Assembly (NCBI GenBank): GCA_910822395.1
Contig: OU365335.1
Location: forward strand, 1 to 64,000
Direction of reading: 5' to 3'
From: Pseudoclavibacter triregionum
GTDB taxonomy: Bacteria > Actinomycetota > Actinomycetes > Actinomycetales > Microbacteriaceae
Length of the DNA stretch: 64,000 nucleotides
Shown: positions 1 through 10,340 of the stretch, in pieces
How positions within the stretch are numbered: the first letter of the stretch is position 1
Layout: each line of letters opens with the position of its first letter
The notes under the pieces: generated by a model
Database searches by the model: none
What the model was told of the DNA's origin: nothing
Seen by the model: the letters and a program-made list of their open reading frames with translations, nothing else
Position numbers and translations under genes: made by a program

Positions 1-1123
1 TCATCTGGGTCTCGTGGTACTTCCGGGCGAGGTCGTACATCGAGTAGTTGAGGGCGTGGAAGCCGGCGAGGGTGATGAACTGGAAGGTGTAGCCCATCGA
101 GGCGAGCTCGCGCTGGAAGCGGGCGATGTCGGCGTCGTCGAGGGCGCGCTTCCAGTTGAACGACGGCGAGCAGTTGTAGGCGAGCTTCTTGTCCGGGTGC
201 TTCGACTTCATGTGCTCGGCGACGGTGCGGGCGAGCTCGATGTCCGGGACGCTCGTCTCCACCCAGAGCATGTCGGCGACCTCGAGGTACGCCTCGCCGC
301 GGGCGAGGACGGGCTCGATGCCGGGCTTCACCTCGTAGAAGCCCTCGGCGGTGCGCTCGCCGGTGACGAAGGGGCGGTCGCGCTCGTCGATGTCGCTCGT
401 CATGAGGTTCGCGGCGAGCGAGTCGGTGCGGGCGATGATGACGCTCGGCACGCCCGCGACGTCGGCCGCGAGGCGGGCGGCCTGGAGGGTGCGCTCGTGC
501 TGCGCGGTGGGGACGAGCACCTTGCCGCCCATGTGGCCGCACTTCTTCTCCGAGCCGAGCTGGTCCTCCCAGTGGACGCCCGCGGCGCCCGCCTGGATCA
601 TCGACTTCATGAGCTCGTAGGCGTTGAGCTGGCCGCCGAAGCCGGCCTCGGCGTCGGCGACGATCGGGGCGAGCCAGTCGCGCTCGGCGGCGCCCTTCTC
701 GGCGACCTCGATCTGGTCGGCGCGGAGCAGCGCGTTGTTGATGCGACGGACGACGGCGGGCACCGAGTTCGCCGGGTAGAGCGACTGGTCCGGGTAGGTG
801 TTCGACGAGAGGTTCGCGTCGGCGGCGACCTGCCAGCCGGAGAGGTAGATGGCCTTGAGGCCGGCGCGCACCTGCTGCACGGCCTGGTTGCCGGTGAGCG
901 CGCCGAGCGCGTACGCCCACTCGCCGCCCTCCTCGTGCGTGAGCTCCCAGAGCTTCTCAGCGCCGCGGCGGGCGAGGGTGTGCTCCTCGACGACCGAGCC
1001 GCGGAGGGCGACGACGTCCTCGGCGCTGTAGTCGCGGCGGACGTTCGCCCAGCGCGGGTTCTCGTCCCAGTCGCGCTGGATGTCGGCGGCGGTGGTGTTC
1101 GGGGTGCCGGGGCGGTCGGTCAT
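1..1123 (-). CDS. aceA: Isocitrate lyase (3' end outside window)
   Basis: Isocitrate lyase splits isocitrate into glyoxylate and succinate, the first step of the glyoxylate shunt used for growth on acetate or fatty acids. The protein starts [19 protein letters not shown] and carries the family's catalytic loop KKCGHMGGK (catalytic Cys near residue 195) followed by VLVPTAQH, as well as the [16 protein letters not shown] segment. About 374 residues lie in the window; the frame is open to base 1, so the C-terminus (roughly 60 residues in usual family members) is missing. The ATG is preceded by an AAAGGAG ribosome site at about 7 bases. It is divergent from a RamB-like regulator across 210 bp, an arrangement that fits control of aceA by that protein. 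Family assignment is certain. Confidence 0.97.
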   Translation of the reverse strand, partial: MTDRPGTPNTTAADIQRDWDENPRWANVRRDYSAEDVVALRGSVVEEHTLARRGAEKLWELTHEEGGEWAYALGALTGNQAVQQVRAGLKAIYLSGWQVAADANLSSNTYPDQSLYPANSVPAVVRRINNALLRADQIEVAEKGAAERDWLAPIVADAEAGFGGQLNAYELMKSMIQAGAAGVHWEDQLGSEKKCGHMGGKVLVPTAQHERTLQAARLAADVAGVPSVIIARTDSLAANLMTSDIDERDRPFVTGERTAEGFYEVKPGIEPVLARGEAYLEVADMLWVETSVPDIELARTVAEHMKSKHPDKKLAYNCSPSFNWKRALDDADIARFQRELASMGYTFQFITLAGFHALNYSMYDLARKYHETQM

Positions 1124-1333
1124 GTCGGGCTCCTTTGCTCGGTGCTTCGCTGCGGCGCTGCGGCGCGCCGCGGTCGGGGCTCGGCCGGGCTGGTCAATTC
1201 GGTGAGGAGCTCGGCCGTGCTTCGATCCTGACCGGTCCCTCGACATCGAGATACCGATTCGCGCGCAGAAGATCTGCGCTTCTTCTACAATTCCGAACTA
1301 CATCGCCGCATCGCGGCGGCGAAAGGACGGAAG

Positions 1334-2800
1334 ATGCCCGCTGATCTCGACGACGAGCTCGATGCCCTCACCATCGGTCGCCGTATCCGCAGCCTCCGCA
1401 CGGCGCGTCGGATGACCCTCGACGACCTCGCCGAGCGCGTCGGCCGCGCTCCCTCGCAGGTGTCGGTCGTCGAGAACGGCCGCCGCGAGCTGCGACTCTC
1501 GGAGCTGCGCGCCTACGCCCGCGCGCTCGGCGCGACGGTCGCCGAGCTGCTCGACGCCGAGGGGCTGAGCCGCCGCGAGGAGCTCGAGATCGCGCTCGAG
1601 CGCCTCCAGCGCTCCACCCGCTACGAGGGGCTCGGCCTCCCGCCGCTGCCGGCCCGGAAGTCGCTCTCCGACGATGCGCTGCGCGCCATCGTCGGCCTCT
1701 TCCGCGAGATCGAGCGGCTCGACGAGGAGCGGGCGGCGACGCCCGAGCAGGCGCGCCGCGCGAACGCCGCGCTCCGCGCCGCGATGCGCGCCGCCGGCAA
1801 CCACTTCCCCGAGCTCGAGACGCGGGCGACGGCGCTCCGCGAGGCGATCGGGATGCCGAAGGGGCCGCTCCCCCAGCGCGGCGCCGGCGAGCTCGCGGCG
1901 CACCTCGGCTTCACGATCCACTACGTGCCGGACCTGCCGAATTCGACCCGCTCCGTCCTCGACCGCGAGCACGGCCGCCTCTACGTGCCCCGCTCGCACC
2001 GGCCCGACGCCGATCAGCGCTCGGTCGTGCTCCAGGCGCTCTCCTCCCACCTGCTCGGCCACGAGGCGCCGGACGACTACGCCGCGTTCCTTCGCCAGCG
2101 GGTCGAGGCGAACTACCTCACCGGCGCGCTCCTCATGCCGGAGGCGAGCTGCCTCGAGCACCTCGGGGCCGCGAAGAAGGCGCGGCAGCTCTCGATCGAG
2201 GATCTCCGGGACGCCTTCGGCGTGACCTACGAGACCGCGGCGCATCGCTTCACGAACCTCGCGACCGAGCACCTCGGCATCCCGGTGCACTTCCTCAAGG
2301 TCCACGAGTCGGGCACGATCTCGAAGGCGTACGAGAACGACCGGGTCGCGTTCCCGACGGACGCCTCCGGCGCCGTCGAGGGGCAGCTCGTGTGCCGGCA
2401 GTGGAGCGCCCGCCGCGTGTTCGAGGTCGAGGACCGCTTCAACGCGTACCACCAGTACACCGACAAGCCCGCGGGCACGTACTGGTGCACCTCGCGCATC
2501 CAGCAGACCTCGCGCGGCGCCTACTCGGTGTCGGTGGGCACCCCCTTCGAGCACGTGAAGTGGTTCCGCGGCCGGGAGACCGCGAACCGGTGCGTCTCGA
2601 CGTGCCCGGACCCCGCGTGCTGCCGCGAGCCGGCGCCCGCGCTCCGGGAGCGCTGGGCGAGCTCGGCGTTCCCGAGCGCCCGGATGCCGTCGACGCTCCT
2701 CGCGGCGATGCCCACCGGGCGCTTCCCCGGCGTCGAGCCCACCGCGCTCTACGCGTTCCTCGAGCGCCACGCCCCGGCCTCCACCCCGCAGCCGGAGTAG
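1334..2800 (+). CDS. ramB: RamB-like XRE regulator of acetate metabolism
   Basis: A 488-residue transcription factor. Residues about 14-68 form an XRE-type helix-turn-helix (IGRRIRSLRTARRMTLDDLA then SQVSVVENGRRELRLSEL). The middle (about 200-290) resembles the IrrE/ImmA peptidase-like domain, and the C-terminal third is the cysteine-containing domain of short-chain acyl-CoA regulators (DUF2083), with CVSTCPDPACC near residue 422. In Corynebacterium, RamB controls aceA, aceB and acetate activation genes; here the gene is divergent from aceA, so the same role is inferred. The ATG at 1334 follows a GAAAGGAC site. Length is typical of the family. Whether it binds the 210-bp divergent region was not testable; no convincing RamB operator was recognised by eye. 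Confidence 0.85.
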   Translation: MPADLDDELDALTIGRRIRSLRTARRMTLDDLAERVGRAPSQVSVVENGRRELRLSELRAYARALGATVAELLDAEGLSRREELEIALERLQRSTRYEGLGLPPLPARKSLSDDALRAIVGLFREIERLDEERAATPEQARRANAALRAAMRAAGNHFPELETRATALREAIGMPKGPLPQRGAGELAAHLGFTIHYVPDLPNSTRSVLDREHGRLYVPRSHRPDADQRSVVLQALSSHLLGHEAPDDYAAFLRQRVEANYLTGALLMPEASCLEHLGAAKKARQLSIEDLRDAFGVTYETAAHRFTNLATEHLGIPVHFLKVHESGTISKAYENDRVAFPTDASGAVEGQLVCRQWSARRVFEVEDRFNAYHQYTDKPAGTYWCTSRIQQTSRGAYSVSVGTPFEHVKWFRGRETANRCVSTCPDPACCREPAPALRERWASSAFPSARMPSTLLAAMPTGRFPGVEPTALYAFLERHAPASTPQPE

Positions 2801-2866
2801 CGGCGCGCCCGCGGGGAGCGACATCACGCCGCGAGCTCGCTGCGCGGCGTCGAGCCTTCGCGCTCG

Positions 2867-3199
2867 CTACGAGCGCCCGCTCGAGAGCGGGCGGTAGCTC
2901 GAGGCGACGCTGCGGACGAGCTCGTCCGGGACCGTGTCCGGGATGGCGGCGCCGGGCTGCATGCGCTCGTGCAGGCGCAGGCGCTCGCCGACCTCCAAGT
3001 AGATCTCCGAGAGCGGCGTGTCGAGCGCCTCGGCGACCGAGGCGAGGATCTCGCTCGACGCCTCCTTCTGGCCGCGCTCCACCTCGGAGAGGTAGCCGAG
3101 CGCGACCGAGGCGCGGCCGGCGACCTGCCGCAGCGTGTGCCCCTTGCGAATGCGGTGCTCGCGCAGGACCTCGCCGATCTCGTGGCGGGCAAGCGTCAT
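2867..3199 (-). CDS. clgR: ClgR-like XRE transcriptional regulator
   Basis: A 110-residue protein with one helix-turn-helix at about residues 8-65: IGEVLREHRIRKGHTLRQV, then LGYLSEVERGQKEASSE, closely matching the actinobacterial ClgR family, which activates clp protease and other proteostasis genes. The C-terminal tail is short and ends YRPLSSGRS; several ClgR proteins carry a C-terminal degron read by Clp protease, but nothing here proves that. In mycobacteria clgR follows cinA and pgsA; here cinA is separated from clgR by one gene on the opposite strand, so a local rearrangement of the usual order is implied. The ATG is preceded by AAAGGAG. Confidence 0.85.
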   Translation of the reverse strand: MTLARHEIGEVLREHRIRKGHTLRQVAGRASVALGYLSEVERGQKEASSEILASVAEALDTPLSEIYLEVGERLRLHERMQPGAAIPDTVPDELVRSVASSYRPLSSGRS

Positions 3200-3516
3200 C
3201 TGGGGCTCCTTTCATAGATGCTGGAACGGTAGCCGAAGCCTCGGACATTCGCGCATCCGCCCCCGCGTGGTCGGAGACGGTACGCCATGCCCCGTCGGCC
3301 CGGGCTGTGAGTCGCCTCGCGGCCCGCGCCGGGCTCGGCCCGTGCAAGGTGCAACGGCCGTGCCGGGGCGGGCATTCCCGGCCAGCTGGGAGAATGCCCA
3401 GAACCTGAGTCGACGCGGCTCAACCTCAGCGCGGGTCGCGCCGCCGCGAGGCGTCGGCCGCGGCCGTGACCGCCCCGAGACCTCCCCCTCACAGAACGCC
3501 CACATTGGCTGGAGGC
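3200..3516. other. Divergent intergenic region clgR / flavin-fold gene
   Basis: A 317-bp stretch between divergent starts. It should hold promoters for both genes, but no unambiguous -35/-10 pair was recognised. One CGC-N5-GCG pattern, the shape reported for ClgR sites, occurs at 3430-3440; at this GC content it is expected often by chance. No small gene with a ribosome site was found. Confidence 0.4.
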
Positions 3517-3993
3517 ATGTCCGAGAACACCGAGATCATCGCCCCTCTCCCCACCAAGGAGTGCCGCCGCCTCCTCGCCTCCCAGCAGCTGGGCCGCCTC
3601 ATCGAGCGCGTCGGCGAGCAGCTCGAGGTGTTCCCCGTGTCGTACGTGCTCGACGAGGAGCGCATCATCTTCCGCACTGCGCCCGGCACGAAGCTCGCCG
3701 GCCTCATCGCCGCGAGCGAGGTGCTCTTCGAGGTCGACGCCGCCGACGAGGACGACGGCTGGAGCGTCGTCGCCCGCGTCTCGCCGCGCATCCTCGAGCG
3801 CGAAGACGAGCTCGCCCGCGTGGCTGAGCTGCCCCTGCGCCCGCTCGCGCCGACGGTGAAGGAGGTCGTCGTCGAGCTCGCAATCGACTCGATGACCGGC
3901 CGCCGCTTCACCCCGGGCCCGGAGCCGGAGGCGCAGCCCGAGACGATCGCCTTGCGGGACTCGTCGGCGCAGGAGGCGCTGCGCGGCGCCTAA
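3517..3993 (+). CDS. Pyridoxamine 5'-phosphate oxidase family protein
   Basis: A 158-residue small protein of the split-barrel flavin/nucleotide-binding fold (pyridoxamine 5'-phosphate oxidase-like). The typical N-terminal pattern is present: LPTKECRRLLASQQLGRL, then VFPVSYVLDEERIIFRT and APGTKLAGLIAASEVLFEVD. Such proteins bind FMN, F420 or similar cofactors; the substrate cannot be told. The ATG at 3517 follows GGAGG with only one base between, so a start slightly different from this cannot be excluded; an in-frame upstream ATG at 3466 would add a proline/arginine-rich stretch unlike the family. Its stop overlaps the cinA stop on the other strand (convergent genes sharing 4 bases). Confidence 0.75.
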   Translation: MSENTEIIAPLPTKECRRLLASQQLGRLIERVGEQLEVFPVSYVLDEERIIFRTAPGTKLAGLIAASEVLFEVDAADEDDGWSVVARVSPRILEREDELARVAELPLRPLAPTVKEVVVELAIDSMTGRRFTPGPEPEAQPETIALRDSSAQEALRGA

Positions 3994-4541
3994 CGCCCCT
4001 CGTCGGCCGGCGCGCCGAGCGCGTCGAGCTCCCGCGCGAGCTCGGCGAGCGCGGCCGCGACCGTCGCGCGGCGGATGCGCTCCCGCGAGGCGATCGGATC
4101 GGCGGCCTCGATGAGCCCGACGAGCCGCAGCTGCGCCGCTCGATCGCCGAGGCGCGAGGAGACGCCGACGAAGACCGTGCCCGCCGCGCGGCCGTCCTGC
4201 GGATCCGGACCCGCGACGCCGGTCGTGCCGAGCCCGATGGCGGCCGGCTCCCCGAGCGCCGTCACCCGTTCGCGCGCGCCCCGCGCCAGCTGCCGGGCCA
4301 CCTCCGGATGCACCGCGCCCTCCCGCGCGAGGAGCTGCTCGTCGACGCCGATGAGCAGGTGCTTGAGCGGCGTCTGGTAGGCGACGACACCGCCCTGGAA
4401 GACCGCCGAGATGCCGGGCACGCGGCAGAGCTCCGCGGCGAGCAGGCCGCCGGTGAGCGACTCGGCGCAGGAGATCGCGAGCCCGGCCTCGATGAGGCGG
4501 CGGCCGATGGCGAAGACGGCGTCGTCGGGCGCGGCGGTCAC
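3990..4541 (-). CDS. cinA: CinA-family nicotinamide-nucleotide amidohydrolase
   Basis: A 183-residue stand-alone C-terminal CinA domain (PncC type), which deamidates nicotinamide mononucleotide in pyridine nucleotide recycling. Diagnostic segments are AISCAESLTGGLLAAEL near residue 22, GGVVAYQTPLKHLLIGV and GTTGVAGPDPQDGRAAGTVFVG. The N-terminal MoCF-like domain of long CinA proteins is absent, as in many actinobacteria. Translation starts at GTG, which overlaps the pgsA stop (GTGA), so the two are translationally coupled. The order ftsK-pgsA-cinA is conserved in actinobacteria. The link of the name to competence is historical. Confidence 0.9.
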   Translation of the reverse strand: MTAAPDDAVFAIGRRLIEAGLAISCAESLTGGLLAAELCRVPGISAVFQGGVVAYQTPLKHLLIGVDEQLLAREGAVHPEVARQLARGARERVTALGEPAAIGLGTTGVAGPDPQDGRAAGTVFVGVSSRLGDRAAQLRLVGLIEAADPIASRERIRRATVAAALAELARELDALGAPADEGR

Positions 4542-5239
4542 GGGTGCTCCGGGTCCTCGAAGGCGATCGGCGCGGCCACCGCCTGCCGAGCGGCGCTCCC
4601 GCCCGCCTCGGGCCCGGGTCGGCCCGCGGGCTCCGCCGCTCGGGGCGCAGTCGCGCCCGGTCGGTACGCCTGCCAGAGATAGTCGGCGCCCGACCACAGC
4701 GTGAGCGCGAGCGCGAGCCCCATGAGGACGACGTTGGCGAGGTGCCACGCCTCCCAGCCGATGAGCCGGTGGAGCGGCAGGAGCGCGGCGGAGAGCGCGA
4801 CCGCCTGGAGCGCGGTCTTCGCCTTCCCGCCGCGACCGGCGGGAAGGACGATCCGCCTCGCCTCGACGAGGCGCCAGAAGGTGATGCCGAGCTCGCGCAC
4901 GAGGATCGCGATGGTCACCCACCACGGCAGCTCGCCGAGGACGGACAGCCCGATGAACGCCGCGCCCGTGAGCGCCTTGTCGGCGATCGGGTCGAGGAGC
5001 TTGCCGAGGTCGGTGATGAGGCCGCGGCTGCGCGCGAGGTGGCCGTCGAGGGCGTCCGTCGCGATCGCGACGATGAAGAGCGCCCCGGCCCACCAGCGCA
5101 TCGGCCCGTGCGCGCCCGCATCGGCGAGCAGCAGCCAGAGGAACGCGGGGACGCAGAGGATGCGGACGATCGTGATGAGGTTCGGCACGCACCACGCGCT
5201 CGCGGGCCCCTCGCCCGCGCTGAGCATCCGTCCGGCCAT
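4538..5239 (-). CDS. pgsA: CDP-diacylglycerol-glycerol-3-phosphate phosphatidyltransferase
   Basis: A 233-residue membrane enzyme of the CDP-alcohol phosphatidyltransferase family that makes phosphatidylglycerol phosphate from CDP-diacylglycerol. The full signature D-x2-DG-x2-AR-x8-G-x3-D-x3-D is visible (DALDGHLAR, then GKLLDPIAD, residues about 64-86). Hydrophobic segments follow at about 25-45, 100-120, 145-165 and 170-190; the C-terminal 45 residues are a hydrophilic, alanine-rich tail. The ATG at 5239 has a GAAGAGGA site upstream. In mycobacteria a pgsA copy sits in the same place between ftsK and cinA, so the exact phospholipid product is assigned by family only. A 74-base G run lies 60 bases upstream of the start. 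Confidence 0.9.
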   Translation of the reverse strand: MAGRMLSAGEGPASAWCVPNLITIVRILCVPAFLWLLLADAGAHGPMRWWAGALFIVAIATDALDGHLARSRGLITDLGKLLDPIADKALTGAAFIGLSVLGELPWWVTIAILVRELGITFWRLVEARRIVLPAGRGGKAKTALQAVALSAALLPLHRLIGWEAWHLANVVLMGLALALTLWSGADYLWQAYRPGATAPRAAEPAGRPGPEAGGSAARQAVAAPIAFEDPEHP

Positions 5240-5298
5240 CAGGTCCTCTTCCGTGTCGGGCGGCCAGCCTGGCCGCCGCGGGTCCGAGCCTAGCGGCG

Positions 5299-5373
<75 letters not shown>

Positions 5374-5406
5374 CGCGCGGCGTGAGGCGGTGCGGTCGGC
5401 GGGGCG

Positions 5407-8379
5407 CTAGTCGCGGCCCGTGAGGCTCCAGGCGTCCTCGTCGGAGCCGTCGGCCTCGACCACCTCGAGGCCCCCCACGGCGGCCTCGCGATCGGCGGCG
5501 ATGAGGTCCTCCGGCTCGCGCTCGTCGTACTCCTCCTCGCCGTACGCCTCGGGAGCCGACGGCGACGGCCCGGCGCTCTCGGCCGGCGGCTCCTCGCCGC
5601 GGATGCGGGCGAGCACGCCCGGCAGCTCCTCGGGCGTGACGAGCACGTCGCGGGCCTTCGAGCCCTCCGAGGGGCCGACGATGTCGCGCGACTCGAGGAG
5701 GTCCATGAGGCGGCCGGCCTTCGCGAAGCCGACGCGGAGCTTGCGCTGGAGCATCGAGGTCGAGCCGAACTGCGAGTTCACGATGAGCTCGGCGGCGGCG
5801 AGGAGCACCTCGAGGTCGTCCCCGATGTCGGAGTCGATCTCGCGCTTCTCGGCAGGCGCCGCGACGTCCTGACGGTACTCGGGCTGCGCCTGCTTCTTGA
5901 CGTGCTGGACGACCTCGTGGATCTCGGCGTCGTTCACCCACGCGCCCTGGATGCGCATGGGCTTCGTGCCCGCCGGCGAGAAGAGCCCGTCGCCCTGGCC
6001 GATGAGCGCCTCGGCGCCGACCTGGTCGAGGATGACGCGCGAGTCGGTCGAGCTCGTCACGGCGAAGGCGAGGCGCGAGGGCACGTTCGCCTTGATGAGG
6101 CCGGTGACGACGTCGACCGAGGGTCGCTGCGTCGCGAGCACGAGGTGGATGCCGGCGGCTCGGGCGAGCTGCGTGACGCGGACGATCGAGTCCTCGACAT
6201 CGCGCGGCGCGACCATCATGAGCTCGGCGAGCTCGTCGACGACGACGAGGAGGTACGGGTACGGCTTGAGCTGGCGCTTCGAGCCCTCGGGGAGCTCGAT
6301 GCGGCCCTCGCGGAGCGCGGCGTTGAAGTCGTCGACGTGGCGGAACCCGAAGTTCTCGAGGTCGTCGTACCGCATCTCCATCTCCTTCACGACCCACTGG
6401 AGCGCCTCGGCGGCCTTCTTCGGGTTCGTGATGATGGGGGTGATGAGGTGCGGGACGCCCTGGTACGGCGTGAGCTCGACCCGCTTCGGGTCGACGAGGA
6501 CCATCCGCACCTCGCTCGGCTTCGAGCGGATGAGGAGCGAGACGATCATCGAGTTCACGAAGGACGACTTGCCGGAGCCGGTGGAGCCCGCGACGAGGAG
6601 GTGCGGCATCTTCGCGAGGTTCGCGATGACGTAGCCGCCCTCGACGTCCTTGCCGACGCCGATGGTCATGGGGTGCGTGGCGCCCATGGCCTTCGAGGAC
6701 TGAAGCACGTCGCCGAGCGAGACGACCTCGCGGTCGGTGTTCGGGATCTCGATGCCGATGGCGCTCTTGCCGGGGATCGGCGAGAGGATGCGCACCTGAT
6801 TCGACTTCACCGCGTACGAGATGTTCTTCGAGAGCTGGGTGACGCGCTCGACCTTCGTGCCCGGGCCGACCTCGACCTCGTAGCGCGTGACGGTCGGGCC
6901 GCGCGAGAAGCCGGTGACCTTCGCGTCGACCTTGAACTCGGCGAAGACCGCATCGAGGGCGGCCATGATCTCGTCGTTCGCCTCGGTGCGGGCCTTCGCC
7001 GGGGTGCCGGTGGAGAGCATGCCGACCGAGGGCAGCGCGTAGTCGCCGTCGAGGTCCGAGCCGCGCGAGTCCCAGGCGGCCTCCGCGGCCTCGAGGGCCT
7101 CGGAGTCGCCCTCGGCCTCGCCGGGGGCGGCGGCCGGCTGCGGGGCGGCGGGCTGCGCGGCGGGAGCCGCGGCGGTCGCGCCGGCGGTCGCCGGAGCCGC
7201 GGTCGGGGCGGCCGCCTGCGTCGGCGTCTGCACGGTCGGGGGGACGGCCGTCGCGCCGGCGCGCGGGCGGCTCGGCGCATCGAAGGCCTCGGCGTCGAGG
7301 AGGCCCGAGACGTCGGCGGCGCTCCACTCGTCGCCGCCGAGGTCGCTCGTGGGCGCCTCGACGTCGGGCAGGGCGTCCGTGTCGGAGTCGGGGTCGATGC
7401 TCAGCACGCGCGTGCGGGCGTCGTCGCGGCCGCGGCCCTTGCGGCCCTTGCCGCCGTCGAGGAGCTCGCCGATCGAGTCGTCCGTGCCCTTCGGGTCGTC
7501 GTCGCCGAGGACGGGCGAGTCGTACGCCGGGTCGACCTCGCGGCCGGTCGCGTTGCGGCGCCACCAGGGCAGCCCGTCGTCGTCCGAGGAGGCCGAGTCG
7601 TCGGCCGTCGCGGACGCACCGCCCGAGCGGCGCGAGGAGGTCGCAGGCTTCTCCTCGGCGCCGGCGCCGTGCTCGAGGCCGAACATCCACGACCACAGCT
7701 CGCGCAGGCGGTCGGGGACGCGGTTCGGCGGCGTCTTCGTGATGACGAAGAGCGAGAGGACGAGGAGCAGCCCCGCGACGATCGAGGCGCCGATGGGCGT
7801 GATGAGGAACGAGAGCGGCGCGGCGAGGAGCCAGCCGAGGACGCCGCCGGCCTCCGCGAGCGCGGGCATGCCGAGCGAGGGCTGGGGCGAGCCGCCCGCG
7901 ACGTGGCAGATGGCCGAGGCCGAGATCGTCCCGAGCGCGACGCCCGCGCCGATGCGGGAGTTGTCGGAGACGGACGCCGGGTGGCGGAACAGCCAGAGCG
8001 CGAGCGCCACGAAGATGACGGGCAGTGCGAACGCGACGCGGCCGAAGAGGCCGCCGAAGGTGTAGGCGTTGATCGCCTGGGCGACCTCGCTCGCCGGGAA
8101 GAACCACACGGCGATGCCCCCGAGCACGGCGAGCACGACGAGGAGGAACGGAAAGCCGTCGCGTCGCTCCTCGGGCTGGATGCGCTCGAGGCCGAACGCG
8201 CGCGCGCCGGCGCCGGTGGCGTGGGCGGCGCCCATCCACGCGCGCTCGAGCACGCTCGGACCCGCCTCGAACTCAGGCCGGCGGCCGCCGGCGCGCGCCG
8301 AGGTCGCCCCGGAGCGCCCTGATCCTCTGCGCGGGGAGGGCGTGGCGGCAGGCTGGCGCTTGGTCGTCGAGGTGGCCAT
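5407..8379 (-). CDS. ftsK: FtsK/SpoIIIE DNA translocase
   Basis: A 990-residue septal DNA pump. The first 75 residues are basic and hydrophilic. Transmembrane segments lie between about residues 77 and 225 (starting [16 protein letters not shown]). A long acidic, alanine/proline-rich linker follows to about residue 440. The RecA-like motor comes next, with Walker [10 protein letters not shown] near residue 598, [18 protein letters not shown], and the Walker B-type segment [13 protein letters not shown]. The C-terminal winged-helix gamma domain, which reads KOPS, is at about 870-935 ([20 protein letters not shown]). A short acidic tail ends the protein. The ATG at 8379 begins MATSTTKRQ. It is upstream of pgsA and cinA in the usual actinobacterial order. 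Confidence 0.97.
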   Translation of the reverse strand: MATSTTKRQPAATPSPRRGSGRSGATSARAGGRRPEFEAGPSVLERAWMGAAHATGAGARAFGLERIQPEERRDGFPFLLVVLAVLGGIAVWFFPASEVAQAINAYTFGGLFGRVAFALPVIFVALALWLFRHPASVSDNSRIGAGVALGTISASAICHVAGGSPQPSLGMPALAEAGGVLGWLLAAPLSFLITPIGASIVAGLLLVLSLFVITKTPPNRVPDRLRELWSWMFGLEHGAGAEEKPATSSRRSGGASATADDSASSDDDGLPWWRRNATGREVDPAYDSPVLGDDDPKGTDDSIGELLDGGKGRKGRGRDDARTRVLSIDPDSDTDALPDVEAPTSDLGGDEWSAADVSGLLDAEAFDAPSRPRAGATAVPPTVQTPTQAAAPTAAPATAGATAAAPAAQPAAPQPAAAPGEAEGDSEALEAAEAAWDSRGSDLDGDYALPSVGMLSTGTPAKARTEANDEIMAALDAVFAEFKVDAKVTGFSRGPTVTRYEVEVGPGTKVERVTQLSKNISYAVKSNQVRILSPIPGKSAIGIEIPNTDREVVSLGDVLQSSKAMGATHPMTIGVGKDVEGGYVIANLAKMPHLLVAGSTGSGKSSFVNSMIVSLLIRSKPSEVRMVLVDPKRVELTPYQGVPHLITPIITNPKKAAEALQWVVKEMEMRYDDLENFGFRHVDDFNAALREGRIELPEGSKRQLKPYPYLLVVVDELAELMMVAPRDVEDSIVRVTQLARAAGIHLVLATQRPSVDVVTGLIKANVPSRLAFAVTSSTDSRVILDQVGAEALIGQGDGLFSPAGTKPMRIQGAWVNDAEIHEVVQHVKKQAQPEYRQDVAAPAEKREIDSDIGDDLEVLLAAAELIVNSQFGSTSMLQRKLRVGFAKAGRLMDLLESRDIVGPSEGSKARDVLVTPEELPGVLARIRGEEPPAESAGPSPSAPEAYGEEEYDEREPEDLIAADREAAVGGLEVVEADGSDEDAWSLTGRD

Positions 8380-8530
8380 GGATCGGACTGTATCCCGGAC
8401 CTCGGACGTTCGACCGGAGGCTGAACGGGTGTCAGCTCAAGTGATCCCTGTCATCCACCCAGGTCAGAGTGAAGAAAGACAGCCACTGTGACCAATGTGA
8501 CTGGTGTGAAACTTGATGAAATCGTGAACG

Positions 8531-8565
8531 AAGCGGCCCCGCGTCCGGAGGGACGGGGGCCGCTT
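8531..8565 (-). terminator. Hairpin terminator after rnj
   Basis: AAGCGGCCCC-GC-GTCC pairs with GGAC-G-GGGGCCGCTT around a GGAG loop, about 23 bases beyond the rnj stop. There is no marked U-tract, which is common for terminators in GC-rich actinobacteria. Confidence 0.7.
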
Positions 8566-8587
8566 CGAGTCCGAGCTGCGCGGAGGC

Positions 8588-10261
8588 CTACGCCTCGATG
8601 ACGATCGGGACGATCATCGGCTTCCGGCGGTGCTTCGTCGACACCCAGCGCCCGACCGTCCGACGCACGACCTGCGAGAGCTGGTGCATGTCGTGCGTGC
8701 CGGCCTGGACGGCCTCGACGAGCGCCTTCTCGATCTGCGGCGCGACCTCCTTGAAGATCTCCTCGTCGGGCGCGAAGCCGCGGGCGTGGATCTCCGGGCC
8801 GACGATGATCTTGCCGGTGGCCGCCTCGATGACGGTGAAGATCGAGATGAAGCCCTCCTCGGCGAGGACGCGCCGGTCCTTGAGGTCGGCATCGGTGATC
8901 GTGCCGACCGTCGAGCCGTCGACGTAGATGAAGCCGATGTCGATCTGGTCGGCCTTGCGGACGACGCCGCCCTCCATCTCGATGACGCCGCCGTTCTCGG
9001 TGACGATGAGGTTCTGCTCCGGGATGCCCGACTTCCGCGCGATGTCCGCGTTCGCGACGAGGTGGCGGATCTCGCCGTGCACCGGCATCGCGTACTTCGG
9101 CTTGAGGATGTTGTAGCAGTAGAGCAGCTCGCCGGCCGCGGCGTGGCCCGAGACGTGGACCTTCGCGTTCGCCTTGTGGACGACGTTCGCGCCGAGCGAG
9201 ATGAGCTGGTTGATGACGCGGAACACCGAGTTCTCGTTGCCCGGGATGAGGCTCGAGGCGAGGATGACCGTGTCGCCCTCCCCCACCTCGATGGCGTGGC
9301 TCCGGTTCGCGATGCGGCTGAGGACGGCCATCGGCTCGCCCTGCGATCCGGTCGACATGTAGACGATCTCGTGGTCGGCGAGGTTGCCGGCTTTCTTGTG
9401 GTCGATGAGGACCCCGTCCGGCACGTCCAGGTAGCCGAGCTCGGACGCGATGCCCATGTTTCGGGTCATCGAGCGGCCCATGAGGGCGACGCGGCGGCCG
9501 TTCTCGACGGCCGCGTCGATGACCTGCTGGACGCGGTGGACGTGGCTCGAGAACGACGCGACGACGACCTTGCCGGGCGTGCGGCGGATGACCTCGGAGA
9601 TGACCGGCCCGATCTCGCGCTCGGTCGGCGTGAAGCCGGGGACCTCGGCGTTCGTGGAGTCGGCCATGAAGAGGTCGACGCCGCGCTCGCCGAGGCGGCC
9701 GAAGGCGCGGAGGTCGGTGAGGCGGCCGTCGAGCGGCAGCTGGTCCATCTTGAAGTCGCCCGTGTGGAGCACGGTGCCGGCCTTCGTCGTGATGTGCACG
9801 GCGAGGGCGTCCGGGATCGAGTGGTTCACCGCGACGAACTCGAGGCGGAACGGGCCCATCTCCTCGACGTCGCCCTCCGTCACCGTGAGCGTGTACGGCT
9901 TGATGCGGTGCTCCTTGAGCTTCGCCTCGACGAGCGCGAGCGTGAGGTTCGAGCCGATGAGCGGGATGTCCTCCTTGAGGCGCAGGAGGTAGGGGACGCC
10001 GCCGATGTGGTCCTCGTGGCCGTGCGTGAGCACGATGCCGATGACGTCGTCGAGGCGGTCGCGGACCGACTCGATGTCCGGGAGGATGAGGTCGACGCCG
10101 GGCTGCGTCTCCTCGGGGAAGAGGACGCCGCAGTCGACGATGAGGATCTTGCCGTCGATCTCGAACATCGCCATGTTGCGGCCGACCTCGCCGAGGCCTC
10201 CGAGCGGGATGATGCGGAGGACTCCGGGGCGGAGGGGTGCGAGCTGGCTGGCTTCGGTCAT
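8588..10261 (-). CDS. rnj: Ribonuclease J
   Basis: A 557-residue metallo-beta-lactamase/beta-CASP ribonuclease with endo- and 5'-exonuclease activity in RNA processing and decay. The zinc site HGHEDHIGG lies near residue 79, further ligands are in VNHSIPDA and LHTGDFKMD, and the beta-CASP part contains MADSTNAEVPGFTPTE and FSSHVHRVQQVID. The C-terminal dimerisation domain is complete (to PMIVPIVIEA). It starts at ATG 10261, 79 bp after dapA on the same strand; dapA-rnj is a conserved pair. A hairpin terminator follows. Its RNA ligands and partners are not shown by the sequence. Confidence 0.97.
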   Translation of the reverse strand: MTEASQLAPLRPGVLRIIPLGGLGEVGRNMAMFEIDGKILIVDCGVLFPEETQPGVDLILPDIESVRDRLDDVIGIVLTHGHEDHIGGVPYLLRLKEDIPLIGSNLTLALVEAKLKEHRIKPYTLTVTEGDVEEMGPFRLEFVAVNHSIPDALAVHITTKAGTVLHTGDFKMDQLPLDGRLTDLRAFGRLGERGVDLFMADSTNAEVPGFTPTEREIGPVISEVIRRTPGKVVVASFSSHVHRVQQVIDAAVENGRRVALMGRSMTRNMGIASELGYLDVPDGVLIDHKKAGNLADHEIVYMSTGSQGEPMAVLSRIANRSHAIEVGEGDTVILASSLIPGNENSVFRVINQLISLGANVVHKANAKVHVSGHAAAGELLYCYNILKPKYAMPVHGEIRHLVANADIARKSGIPEQNLIVTENGGVIEMEGGVVRKADQIDIGFIYVDGSTVGTITDADLKDRRVLAEEGFISIFTVIEAATGKIIVGPEIHARGFAPDEEIFKEVAPQIEKALVEAVQAGTHDMHQLSQVVRRTVGRWVSTKHRRKPMIVPIVIEA

Positions 10262-10340
10262 GGTGCCTTACGTGGTCGGGCGCCGGCCCGGTCCACGGGT
10301 CGGCGCGTTCGGTGGTGCCGGCCTCCCATGAGGCGACGGC

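Noticed and set aside
1124-1333. RamB operator between aceA and the regulator
   Set aside because: No clear A/T-rich GCAAA-type motif was recognised, so no site is claimed despite the suggestive gene order.
3430-3440. CGC-N5-GCG pattern as a ClgR operator
   Set aside because: The pattern is too short to mean anything in such GC-rich DNA, and it lies over 200 bp from the clgR start.
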